In this document: piece by piece, positions 1-6,242 of the stretch | How the letters are laid out: each line of letters starts with the position of its first letter | Numbering within the stretch: position 1 is the first letter of the stretch | Assembly (NCBI GenBank): GCA_023266155.1 | Contig: JAHFRS010000008.1 | Span: forward strand, 8,902 to 18,201 | DNA: 9,300 nucleotides | Source: an archaeon | GTDB taxonomy: Archaea; Nanobdellota; Nanobdellia; Woesearchaeales; GW2011-AR9 | Reading direction: 5' to 3' | Notes under the pieces: model-generated | Database searches by the model: none | What the model saw: only the letters and a program-made list of their open reading frames with translations | Told to the model about the DNA's origin: nothing | Program-made: the position numbers and the translations under genes

Positions 1-128
1 GAAATGAGTTTATCAATAATGATTTGACTTTTGTGATGAACATCTGTTAAGGTCATGTTCCTGCGTTGTGCTTTGTAGTGTAATCTTAGCAATTGTTTAT
101 CAGAGACGAGTAATGGTTTACCGAACAT
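1..128 (-). CDS. 5-formyltetrahydrofolate cyclo-ligase, N-terminal fragment (probable)
   Basis: This reading frame starts at ATG 128-126, overlaps the end of the aminotransferase gene by 11 bp, and stays open for 42 codons to the window edge. It begins MFGKPLLVSDKQLLRLHYKA. Residues 11-43 follow the usual start of the 5-FCL/MTHFS family: a helix with a K-x-x-L-R pattern, a basic KAQRR stretch near 19-23, an initial 'MTLTD' before a second helix, and a Ser-x-x-Ile-x-x-x-Leu pattern. Members of that family use ATP to convert 5-formyl-tetrahydrofolate to 5,10-methenyl-tetrahydrofolate in the cytosol. The start is supported by a GAGGT ribosome-binding site 8 bases upstream, so it is probably co-transcribed with and translated after the aminotransferase. 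The ATP-binding and C-terminal motifs lie outside the window, so the name rests on the N-terminal pattern only. An internal ATG at 56 is a possible but less likely start. Confidence 0.55.
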   Translation of the reverse strand, partial: MFGKPLLVSDKQLLRLHYKAQRRNMTLTDVHHKSQIIIDKLI

Positions 129-1194
129 GTGAGATAACCTCAATGATGGTCGCTAAGTCGGATGCTGTAAGTTGGGGATGAACTGGCAGAGAAAGAACTT
201 GCTGCGCCACGGTTTCGGTAACCGGAAAATGTTGATGATGAAATTCTGGATAAGCTTTTTGCTGGTGAATAGGAAGGGGATAGAATACGGCGGTTCCAAT
301 TCCTCGTTGTGTCAGATGCTGTAAGAGCTGATCTCTTCCTACTGGAAATTGCGGAGTTACCAATATCGTGTACTGATGAAATACGTGTCCTGCATCCATC
401 ACCGGAGTTTTGAGTCCAGCAATGGCAGATATCTGAGAACTTAAGTAGCGGGCATTTTCCTGCCGCAGCTGAGTGAATGCTGGCAGTTTCTTGAGCTGTT
501 CAATGCCTATGGCAGCAGCAATATCAGTAAGACGAAAATTATGCCCGATAAAATCGTGGTAGTATCTTTTTTCTGAGCCGTGGTTGATAATTTTTCTGAT
601 CTTTGCTGCCAGCACGTTATCATTGGTGGTGATCATGCCACCCTCACCGGTGGTCATATTCTTGGTGGGATAAAACGAAAAACAGCCAGTGGAAAAGGAG
701 CCGACTTTCTTTCCCTGAAACTCTGCGCCATGCGCCTGGCAGGCATCTTCGATGACCAATAGCTGATGTTGCGTGGCAATTGCCATGATTTTGTCCATCG
801 GTGCTGGCAAGCCAAATAAATGAACTGGCATGATCGCTTTGGTTCTAGGCGTGATTACTGCTTCAATCAAATCTGCGTTGATGTTGAAGGTGTCGTCAAT
901 ATCCACAAAGACGGGAATTGCGCCGACTAAACGGATAACATTGGCAGTAGCAACAAAACTAAAAGGGGTAGTAATGACCTCATCTCCCTCGCCGATATCA
1001 TGCGCAAGCAAGGCCGCATGAAGTGCTGTTGTTCCATTGGAGGTAGCAATAGCGTGTTGTACTCCGATAAATTTTGCAAAAGCCTGTTCAAATTCAGCAA
1101 CTTTTTTCCCCTGGGCGAGCATGCCTGAATCTAAAACATCGAGGACAGCTCTTTTTTCTTCTTCTCCCAGCAGAGGCTTGGCTATGGGAATCAT
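118..1194 (-). CDS. DegT/DnrJ/EryC1/StrS-family PLP-dependent sugar aminotransferase (WbpE-like)
   Basis: A 358-residue, full-length member of the DegT family of fold-type I aminotransferases, which transfer an amino group, usually from glutamate, to a keto-sugar nucleotide in the cytosol. Visible signatures: the N-terminal PIAKPLLGEEE, the SNGTTALHAALLA cofactor-phosphate region (52-64), the IEDACQAHG segment (148-156) whose Asp150 should contact the pyridine nitrogen, and FSFYPTKNMTTGEGG (172-186) with Lys178 as the Schiff-base lysine. Nearby WbpD- and WbpI-type genes suggest it is the WbpE-type 3-aminotransferase making a UDP-GlcNAc3NA precursor; this substrate is an inference from context, since DegT enzymes act on many keto-sugars. 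It has its own TATA box and no room for a leader, so the transcript is probably leaderless. The cyclo-ligase-like gene overlaps its 3' end. Confidence 0.9.
   Translation of the reverse strand: MIPIAKPLLGEEEKRAVLDVLDSGMLAQGKKVAEFEQAFAKFIGVQHAIATSNGTTALHAALLAHDIGEGDEVITTPFSFVATANVIRLVGAIPVFVDIDDTFNINADLIEAVITPRTKAIMPVHLFGLPAPMDKIMAIATQHQLLVIEDACQAHGAEFQGKKVGSFSTGCFSFYPTKNMTTGEGGMITTNDNVLAAKIRKIINHGSEKRYYHDFIGHNFRLTDIAAAIGIEQLKKLPAFTQLRQENARYLSSQISAIAGLKTPVMDAGHVFHQYTILVTPQFPVGRDQLLQHLTQRGIGTAVFYPLPIHQQKAYPEFHHQHFPVTETVAQQVLSLPVHPQLTASDLATIIEVISHVR
137..141 (-). promoter_or_regulatory. Ribosome-binding site for the cyclo-ligase-like gene
   Basis: The minus strand reads GAGGTTATCTCAC then ATG. 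GAGGT with the following ATC resembles the archaeal anti-Shine-Dalgarno complement GGAGGTGATC, with 8 bases between GAGGT and ATG 128. It lies inside the last codons of the aminotransferase gene and decides the overlapping start. Confidence 0.6.
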
Positions 1195-1216
1195 GCTGAA
1201 AACACTTAAATTTTTC

Positions 1217-1224
1217 TTTATAAA
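1217..1224 (-). promoter_or_regulatory. Archaeal TATA box of the aminotransferase gene
   Basis: TTTATAAA centred 26.5 bp upstream of ATG 1194 on the minus strand. This spacing puts the transcription start at or within a base or two of the start codon, so the mRNA should be leaderless. No Shine-Dalgarno site is seen between the box and the ATG, which agrees. Confidence 0.7.
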
Positions 1225-1245
1225 CGTTGGGAAACAGAGATTTAT

Positions 1246-1260
1246 GAAAAAAGAAAATAA
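1246..1260 (-). terminator. Possible T-rich archaeal terminator after the Nudix-like gene
   Basis: On the minus strand the sequence reads TTATTTTCTTTTTTC, 55-70 bases beyond the stop codon of the gene ending at 1315 and just before the next promoter. Archaeal RNA polymerase can terminate at such T-runs without a hairpin. No experimental support is available from sequence alone. Confidence 0.35.
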
Positions 1261-1269
1261 GTGTCAGAG

Positions 1270-1310
1270 AAAAGTAACCGGACTAACTGGGAGAGAACAT
1301 TTTTACTTTT
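1270..1310. repeat. 8-bp inverted repeat downstream of the 1315 stop codon
   Basis: AAAAGTAA at 1270-1277 pairs with TTACTTTT at 1303-1310 around a 25-base loop, immediately after the stop codon of the minus-strand gene that ends at 1315. The stem is A/U-rich with a single G-C pair, so it is weak. It may contribute to 3'-end formation or be chance. Confidence 0.3.
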
Positions 1311-1314
1311 GCAT

Positions 1315-2166
1315 TTACTTGGTAAGTATTCGTGAGAGCAAAAGAGCATTGTAAATTGCCGGATTAATGTGGTTTTTTGGCAGTTCATGAAGAGTAGATG
1401 CAGTTAACCACTTTCTCTCGTATTGCTGTGGCGTTAAATTTCGGCTCACGGTAACCTCTTCAGCATTAGGGTCAACTTCAACCGTGAAGATGAAAGTAAA
1501 ATCCCCATAGAGGGCAGAGGTTTGTAATCCACGAAGGAGGGGTGGAGTGACCTGCTCTTTCGAGATTCCCCCTTCAGTTGAAAGTAACATCTCTATCGTT
1601 TCCTGAATCGGATCGCCAGCTCCATTCCTCTGAATAAGGCTTTGTGGTGTTTCCAGTGATTGATCTCTTCGCCCTATCGCTTCTCCCCTTCGATCTTTCC
1701 TGGAAGCAAAAAGGTATTTATTAGTGCCTGCTAATTGCGGCACGACAATGACACCGGGAAAGAGTACTTTTTCCAAATACGATTTCTGTTCTGAGTTCAG
1801 GTTTCTCCAGAGTTCTTCTTTATCAGGGCGATTGGCAAACCGGGAAGTAGCATAATCGCTTGACCAAGCACTAATGAGGAACTTCCCATCTTCCCAGCGC
1901 AGATTCTCCAGACTATAAACGCCATACAACTTTCTGTTTTCAGACGTTGCCGCAAAATGTTTTTCCCAGTAGGCATCCACCTGTTCCTGTAAATTACCGG
2001 CATCGCCTTCTGCGAGGGGAACGGGAATCGGGGAGAGAGAAAACTTTGGATTGAGTGGCATCACTGCAGGATAAATACAATGACGAGCAATGGTGTACGG
2101 CGAATAACATGAATAACTCTTCTGGTGCTCTTCCCAACTGTTATAATCTTCTTTAAATGTAACCAT
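1315..2166 (-). CDS. Uncharacterised protein with a degenerate Nudix-like domain
   Basis: A 283-residue soluble protein that I do not recognise as a named family. The second half has the layout of a Nudix fold: a strand PGVIVVPQ (137-144), a strand ending in Arg near KYLFASRK (150-157), then a segment NGAGDPIQETIEMLLSTEGG (181-200) where the Nudix box would sit. Strands GDFTFIFTVEVD (221-232) follow, then a final helix near 268-283. The box lacks the Arg-Glu and the metal-binding Glu pair of REUxEExGU (it reads MLLSTEGGI), so metal-dependent hydrolysis is doubtful. The N-terminal about 110 residues, including WSSDYATSRF (101-110), form a separate region. It has its own promoter, 60 bases after the acetyltransferase gene. 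The family assignment is inferred from pattern only; a role in ligand sensing or a different activity is possible. Confidence 0.75.
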   Translation of the reverse strand: MVTFKEDYNSWEEHQKSYSCYSPYTIARHCIYPAVMPLNPKFSLSPIPVPLAEGDAGNLQEQVDAYWEKHFAATSENRKLYGVYSLENLRWEDGKFLISAWSSDYATSRFANRPDKEELWRNLNSEQKSYLEKVLFPGVIVVPQLAGTNKYLFASRKDRRGEAIGRRDQSLETPQSLIQRNGAGDPIQETIEMLLSTEGGISKEQVTPPLLRGLQTSALYGDFTFIFTVEVDPNAEEVTVSRNLTPQQYERKWLTASTLHELPKNHINPAIYNALLLSRILTK

Positions 2167-2197
2167 ATTTCCTGTTCATGAGACCTTCCAAATGTGG

Positions 2198-2205
2198 TTT
2201 AAATA
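2198..2205 (-). promoter_or_regulatory. TATA box of the Nudix-like gene at 2166
   Basis: TATTTAAA on the minus strand, centred about 35 bp before ATG 2166. This predicts a transcription start near 2175 and a leader of only about 9 bases, carrying the weak purine run AGGAAA before the ATG. Confidence 0.5.
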
Positions 2206-2225
2206 GGTTATGAAACTAAACAGGG

Positions 2226-2777
2226 TTAGGGATGATTATTACAAAAATCGCATCGTTCTCCACCTTTCTTACCCACTTCTAGTTTCCTTCCACAAGGGCA
2301 AACATACCCTTGCAGCCGGGCCGGGTTCCCATATGCTAATCCATAATCAGGGACGTCTTTCGTTACGATTGATCCAGCACCAATCATCGCCCAGCGGCCA
2401 ATAGTTATTCCGGGAAGAACCACTGTTCGTGCTCCCAGCGAGGCACCTTCTTTGATTAGGATGGGCATCTGCTCCCAGTCGGAATCAGTTTTAAGTATCC
2501 CTTGAACAGTAATCGCCCGCGGCAGTTTGTCGTTGGTGAGAACACAATGAGGGCCAATGAACACGCCGTTCTCCATGGTTGCTCCTCGATAGATGGACGA
2601 GTTATTCTGAATTTTGCAGTTTGACCCTACTTGTACTTCCTGGTCAATGTAGGTGTTTTTTCCAAGGATACAATTATCGCCAATGACCGCTCGTTCTCGG
2701 ACTTGGACCTGATGCCAGATTTTTACATTTTCTCCGATTGTTGCCTGGGGAGAAACGTCAGCGGTGGGATGAATCAT
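2226..2777 (-). CDS. wbpD: UDP-2-acetamido-3-amino-2,3-dideoxy-glucuronate N-acetyltransferase (WbpD/WlbB type) with C-terminal Cys4 zinc-ribbon-like tail
   Basis: A 183-residue left-handed beta-helix acyltransferase. Residues 1-80 and 105-140 show hexapeptide repeats of the [LIV]-G-x(4) kind, such as VIGDNC, VFIGPHC, SLGART, TIGRWA and MIGAGS, ending in the usual KDVPDYGLAYGNPA (140-153). The TNDKLPRA segment (81-88) between coils is typical of WbpD/WlbB enzymes, which use acetyl-CoA to acetylate the 3-amino group of UDP-GlcNAc3NA. The last 25 residues hold two Cys pairs, C160-x-C162 and C176-x-x-C179, a likely metal-binding ribbon not needed for the core fold. The gene overlaps the end of the epimerase gene by 20 bp and shows no clear ribosome-binding site, so translation is probably coupled. 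Neighbouring epimerase and aminotransferase genes support the pathway. Confidence 0.88.
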   Translation of the reverse strand: MIHPTADVSPQATIGENVKIWHQVQVRERAVIGDNCILGKNTYIDQEVQVGSNCKIQNNSSIYRGATMENGVFIGPHCVLTNDKLPRAITVQGILKTDSDWEQMPILIKEGASLGARTVVLPGITIGRWAMIGAGSIVTKDVPDYGLAYGNPARLQGYVCPCGRKLEVGKKGGERCDFCNNHP

Positions 2778-3867
2778 GGTTAATTTGTTTAATCTGTCTA
2801 ATGACCCCTATTATTTTTTGGCTTGCCCCGGCCTCAAATGGACAGGGCCTATTTTTAATTTTTTGTAATTCTTCTTCATTCTCCAATAAAGTGGTTACCG
2901 TGGAAATAATTTTCTCCGTCGTGGTGCCGAGAAGAAGGTTTTTGCCAGCTTGTATCAATCTCGTCCACTCGGTTTCCTCCCGGGGGATTAGACAGGGAAC
3001 GTTAAACACCAATGCTTCTTCCTGGATTCCCCCACTATCGGTGAGGCATACCCTGCAGGCTGATAACAGGCTTAAAAAAGAGAGGTAAGACAAAGGATCA
3101 ACTACTTTGATTTTTGCATTGAGGATAAGATTGTTTTCACTCATAACCTTTCTGGTGCGGGGATGGACAGGAAAAATAATTTCTGTTTTAAAGGCAATTT
3201 GATTTAAGGCGTTAACGATATTTCTTAAATTTTTGACCAGGTCAGTATTTTCTGCCCGATGGAGAGTAACGAGAATGAATTTTTCTCTGATTAAGCCAAA
3301 CTGATTTAAGATTAATTCCGGTTGGGCCAGCTCCTTATTTCTTGACACGGCATCAAAAACAGTGCTGCCCACTAAGGAAATTTTTTCTGATGGAATACCC
3401 TCCCGAAGAAGATTTTTAACGCTTTCTTCATCTGGTGCCAGGAGATCGTCAGCGATATGATCAGCAACAATGCGGTTAATCTCCTCGGGCATGCGACGAT
3501 TAAAAGATCGGCATCCTGACTCTACATGCATTAAGCGAATGTGGAGTTTGGCAGCTACTAAAACCCCGGCGAGAACTGTATTCGTATCGCCTTGCACAAT
3601 AACTAAATCTGGTTTCTCTGCTACAATAATTTCTTCTGCTTTCTCAATCATCAGTCCGGTCTGTTTCCCTTGTGGGCCAGAACCGACTCGGAGGTTGTAT
3701 TTTGGCTGTGGCAACTGAAGATTCTGGAAGAAAACTTCATCCATTTCATAGTCATAATGCTGGCCGGTGTGCAGAATGAAATGGTTAAACTCATTCTCCA
3801 GCAGTGGAATCAACGGAGAAAGTTTAATGATCTCCGGCCGCGTTCCCAGAATGGTAACTATTTTCAT
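2758..3867 (-). CDS. wecB: UDP-N-acetylglucosamine 2-epimerase family protein (WecB/WbpI type)
   Basis: A full-length 369-residue non-hydrolysing UDP-sugar 2-epimerase of the GT-B-like fold. Motifs in order: ILGTRPEIIKLSP (6-18), TGQHYD (34-39), VQGDTNTVLAG (91-101), HVESGCRSFNRRMPEEINR (114-132), VTLHRAEN (200-207), FPVHPR (232-237) and TDSGGIQEEA (276-285). These include the conserved nucleotide- and sugar-contacting His, Glu and Arg residues. Such enzymes invert C2, turning UDP-GlcNAc into UDP-ManNAc or, in the WbpI subgroup, UDP-GlcNAc3NAcA into UDP-ManNAc3NAcA. The adjacent WbpD-type gene and the REETEW segment at 296-301, rather than the WecB-like TERPE, favour the WbpI substrate, but the sequence alone does not settle it. 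Its ATG overlaps the stop codon of the GT2 gene (ATGA, 4 bp), and AGGA lies about 7 bases before it. Confidence 0.92.
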   Translation of the reverse strand: MKIVTILGTRPEIIKLSPLIPLLENEFNHFILHTGQHYDYEMDEVFFQNLQLPQPKYNLRVGSGPQGKQTGLMIEKAEEIIVAEKPDLVIVQGDTNTVLAGVLVAAKLHIRLMHVESGCRSFNRRMPEEINRIVADHIADDLLAPDEESVKNLLREGIPSEKISLVGSTVFDAVSRNKELAQPELILNQFGLIREKFILVTLHRAENTDLVKNLRNIVNALNQIAFKTEIIFPVHPRTRKVMSENNLILNAKIKVVDPLSYLSFLSLLSACRVCLTDSGGIQEEALVFNVPCLIPREETEWTRLIQAGKNLLLGTTTEKIISTVTTLLENEEELQKIKNRPCPFEAGASQKIIGVIRQIKQINHDSSHR

Positions 3868-4604
3868 AGGCTGTTCCTGAACAGTTTGTGCTTCATCACT
3901 GTAGAAAGCAGTGAAAGGTGATTTCCAATAACTGTTATCGGGAATTTTTTCATTTTGGAGATGCCAAATTTCCGTGCCTCCAATTCTACCGGCAGTTCTT
4001 TGACTTGGTAACCTTTTAGGACAGCTTTCACCAAGAGTTCGGTGACGCCCAGAAAATTGTCAGCTTCAAAGGACACGTTCTGGATGACTTCTTTCTTGTA
4101 CACCCGCACCATGGCTGTATAAGTATGGAGCGGACAACCCAATACTATTTTATACAACCTGGATGCGCTCTTGCTCAAAAAAATCCGGTGGGCGGGCACA
4201 TTATGGACTTTCCCCTGCGGGTGATATGGCGAAACGGTAACAATATGAGTCTGTTCATCCATCATCTCGATCATCGTCGCGATCAATTCCGGGCTATAGG
4301 TACAGTCGCTATCTAACGCCGCAACAAGATCTCCGCTTGCTTGGGAAAATCCTGTCCTCAACGCCGCGCCCAGATTTTTATTTTTTTCATGCTTGACAAT
4401 CTTTACATTTGCCAGTCCGGCGAAATGCTGATGCAGAAGTTCATTGGTTCGATCAATGCTGCCATCATCCACAAAAATCGGTTCAACAGTATATTTCCGG
4501 GAAAGTTTATCAATGGCGGGAAGCAGTTGCTGGGCTAACTGGGAAAGACTTGCTTCCTCATTGTAGCAGGGTATGACAATAGAAATGGCTTGCTTTTTTT
4601 TCAT
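3864..4604 (-). CDS. Family 2 glycosyltransferase (GT-A fold)
   Basis: A 246-residue GT2 enzyme. It shows the N-terminal ISIVIPCYNEEASL strand-helix (7-20), FVDDGSIDRT (44-53) for nucleotide binding, KNLGAALRTGF (76-86), and the DSD metal-binding triad at 98-100, the DxD equivalent. Family members move a sugar from a UDP-, GDP- or dTDP-sugar to a lipid or saccharide acceptor; similar proteins often charge dolichol-phosphate or extend lipid-linked glycans. No obvious membrane segment is visible. The start at 4604 is preferred to an upstream ATG at 4667 because AGGAG precedes it by 4 bases, and the first 21 codons of the longer version resemble no GT2 N-terminus and cover the promoter region. 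It heads the GT2-epimerase-acetyltransferase operon and diverges from the GT-C gene. The donor sugar cannot be read from the sequence. Confidence 0.88.
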   Translation of the reverse strand: MKKKQAISIVIPCYNEEASLSQLAQQLLPAIDKLSRKYTVEPIFVDDGSIDRTNELLHQHFAGLANVKIVKHEKNKNLGAALRTGFSQASGDLVAALDSDCTYSPELIATMIEMMDEQTHIVTVSPYHPQGKVHNVPAHRIFLSKSASRLYKIVLGCPLHTYTAMVRVYKKEVIQNVSFEADNFLGVTELLVKAVLKGYQVKELPVELEARKFGISKMKKFPITVIGNHLSLLSTVMKHKLFRNSL

Positions 4605-4608
4605 AGTG

Positions 4609-4613
4609 CTCCT
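4609..4613 (-). promoter_or_regulatory. Ribosome-binding site that fixes the GT2 start at 4604
   Basis: The minus strand reads GGAAGGAGCACT then ATG. AGGAG with a 4-base spacer marks the start of the 246-residue GT2 form and argues against the 267-residue form starting at 4667. Confidence 0.75.
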
Positions 4614-4625
4614 TCCGTGGTAAGG

Positions 4626-4633
4626 TTTAAAAG
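4626..4633 (+). promoter_or_regulatory. Candidate TATA box for the GT-C gene
   Basis: TTTAAAAG on the plus strand would place transcription initiation near 4656 and give a leader of about 45 bases that contains the GAGGAG site. The same A/T run reads TTTTAAAC on the minus strand, about 25 bp before ATG 4604, so it could also drive a near-leaderless GT2 transcript. Which is used cannot be told from sequence. Confidence 0.4.
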
Positions 4634-4668
4634 ATTTATGATTTTGTAGGCGGCTACTCTTTAACAAT

Positions 4669-4677
4669 CTTTATATA
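4669..4677 (-). promoter_or_regulatory. Candidate TATA box for the GT2-epimerase-acetyltransferase operon
   Basis: TATATAAAG on the minus strand predicts a start near 4647 and a leader of about 43 bases ending in the AGGAG site. The plus-strand reading TTTATATA sits 27 bp before ATG 4701, but starting there would cut off the GAGGAG ribosome-binding site, so the minus-strand use is preferred. Confidence 0.5.
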
Positions 4678-4688
4678 CAAAATGTAGT

Positions 4689-4694
4689 GAGGAG
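4689..4694 (+). promoter_or_regulatory. Ribosome-binding site of the GT-C gene
   Basis: GAGGAG ends 6 bases before ATG 4701. It supports that start and shows that the mRNA has a leader. Confidence 0.75.
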
Positions 4695-4700
4695 TTTCAT

Positions 4701-6242
4701 ATGGACTTGCTATTGCCCAGAGTGAATAAAAATCATTCTTTAAAAATCAATCTCGCTCTATTCCTGCTCCTCTCCATCCTGCTCCTCGGCACCGTTCTGC
4801 GTCTCTATCATCTCGATGAGGAAAGTCTTTGGACTGATGAAGCTTTCACTGTCCATCATGCCCAACTGCAGGATTGGAAGCAATTTATCCAACGCATCTC
4901 CACCACAGAAGCAGCTCCCCCTGGTCATTATCTCTTGCTGCATTATTGGCTATGGTGGTTTGGCAATTCAGAATTTTCTGTCCGCTTGCCCTCCGTCCTT
5001 TTTGGTATTTTATCAATCATCGTCTTGTTCCTTATCGTACGCCGGCTTTGGGATGAACACGTCGCCTTGCTGGCCAGTTTGTTTATGTCGACGTCGATGC
5101 TGCAAATACTTTTTTCCCAGGAAGCGCGCTTATATAGCCTCTTTACCTTTCTCGTGTTGCTCTCAGCCTATTTTTTCATGTGGATCGTTCTGGATGAAGA
5201 GAACATGAGTGATGAGCAGAAAGAAGTCTCTTTTTGGGCTTATTTGGTAACGATGGCGACAGCTTTGTTGGTGAATTATCTCGCACTGGTGATGATGGCC
5301 ATTTACTCAGCACTTATTTTATTTTATACCAAGAATAAAAAAATATCTCTGCTTCTATGGAAAAAATGGCTCTGGACTCACGGTATTCTCCTCGGAGGGA
5401 TTGGTGCGGTATTGTGGCCCATTCTCAAAGTTCAATTTTCCACTCTCAATACCGGATTGCGTGATGTTTTAATCAGCAAGAGCCTGCCTTCCGTGTTAGC
5501 ATCACTGGGCTTATTTTTTTATGCCCTGCCGGTTCTGGCCTTTGTCTTTTTCCTGCTCTTGGTGCTGTGGGGAAAAAAGTATATTGTCCCGGTGTTGACT
5601 AGCCCTCGTTTTGATGCATTCTTTTCCCTGATAGTTATCACTGCGGGAAGCATCTACCTCTATTTTTCTTTTTTTCCCGTGACGCTGTTCACGATTCCCA
5701 TCACCCGCTATCCCATCACCCATTCTTATTTCTTGATTCGGCACTCTTTTTTTCTAGCGCCACTCTGGTATGTTTTTCTCGCGTGGAAAATTTCTTCTCT
5801 GCGTTGGAAAAAAGTAGCAACGGCAATGGTGATTATCGTTCTCTTGGTAAGCACCACGGCGTTATATGAATATTACGGCACCACCACCAAACCAGAATGG
5901 CGGGAAGCGACACAATTTATTGCTGAACATAGGCAGAATAATTCTATGACACCTTTGATTTTGTTGGACAAAGGAGGTGTTTCTAATGAATTTCTACTCA
6001 AATATTATTTTCCCCATCAATATCAGCTCCTGAAATTAACTTCTTCTGAGCAGCCGCGACAATTTACTCAGCTTTCCGATCAAGACGTATTCTCCAGCCT
6101 CACTGGCGAAACGGAATTTTGGCTGATTTTAGCGAGAAATACGAAAACGGGAAATTATTATCGTGACTTGCTGGACCGACGGTATCAGCGGGATATTTCC
6201 CGGGAGTTTTATCAGGTGAAAGTGTATCATTACTCGAAGTAG
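4701..6242 (+). CDS. Multi-membrane GT-C glycosyltransferase (PMT_2/ArnT-like, GT39-related)
   Basis: A 513-residue integral membrane protein. The first hydrophobic helix spans about 16-34, followed by an external loop with LWTDEAF (43-49). This carries the acidic pair Asp46-Glu47 expected for catalysis in GT-C enzymes of the PMT/ArnT type. Next come APPGHYLLLHYWLW (72-85) and FSVRLPSVLFG (92-102), hallmarks of the PMT_2 family, and SQEARLYSLF (139-148). Several further hydrophobic helices follow to about residue 390. The last about 120 residues (394-513) are polar and probably form a domain on the outer face. Such enzymes transfer a sugar from a polyprenyl- or dolichyl-phosphate to a protein, lipid or glycan outside the membrane. 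The GT2 enzymes in the window could supply the lipid-linked donor. The gene stops at 6242, immediately next to the convergent pentein stop codon. The acceptor is unknown. Confidence 0.85.
   Translation: MDLLLPRVNKNHSLKINLALFLLLSILLLGTVLRLYHLDEESLWTDEAFTVHHAQLQDWKQFIQRISTTEAAPPGHYLLLHYWLWWFGNSEFSVRLPSVLFGILSIIVLFLIVRRLWDEHVALLASLFMSTSMLQILFSQEARLYSLFTFLVLLSAYFFMWIVLDEENMSDEQKEVSFWAYLVTMATALLVNYLALVMMAIYSALILFYTKNKKISLLLWKKWLWTHGILLGGIGAVLWPILKVQFSTLNTGLRDVLISKSLPSVLASLGLFFYALPVLAFVFFLLLVLWGKKYIVPVLTSPRFDAFFSLIVITAGSIYLYFSFFPVTLFTIPITRYPITHSYFLIRHSFFLAPLWYVFLAWKISSLRWKKVATAMVIIVLLVSTTALYEYYGTTTKPEWREATQFIAEHRQNNSMTPLILLDKGGVSNEFLLKYYFPHQYQLLKLTSSEQPRQFTQLSDQDVFSSLTGETEFWLILARNTKTGNYYRDLLDRRYQRDISREFYQVKVYHYSK

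Noticed and set aside
1037..1354. A 105-codon open frame on the plus strand, running from within the aminotransferase gene to past the intergenic region.
   Set aside because: Most of it is antisense to a well-supported gene, and its translation shows no family pattern or promoter/ribosome-binding site.
2738..3088. A 116-codon plus-strand open frame opposite the epimerase and acetyltransferase genes.
   Set aside because: It is fully antisense to two strongly supported genes, and its low-complexity Cys/Ser-rich translation is typical of a shadow frame.
4605..4667. A 21-codon extension of the GT2 gene from ATG 4667.
   Set aside because: It has no ribosome-binding site, its residues do not resemble a GT2 N-terminus, and a strong AGGAG site precedes the internal ATG at 4604.
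5973..6033. A perfect GGAGGTG Shine-Dalgarno-like site followed 6 bases later by an out-of-frame ATG and a 15-codon frame inside the GT-C gene.
   Set aside because: The site is explained by in-frame Gly-Gly-Val codons of the host gene, the small frame has no recognisable features, and nothing else supports it.
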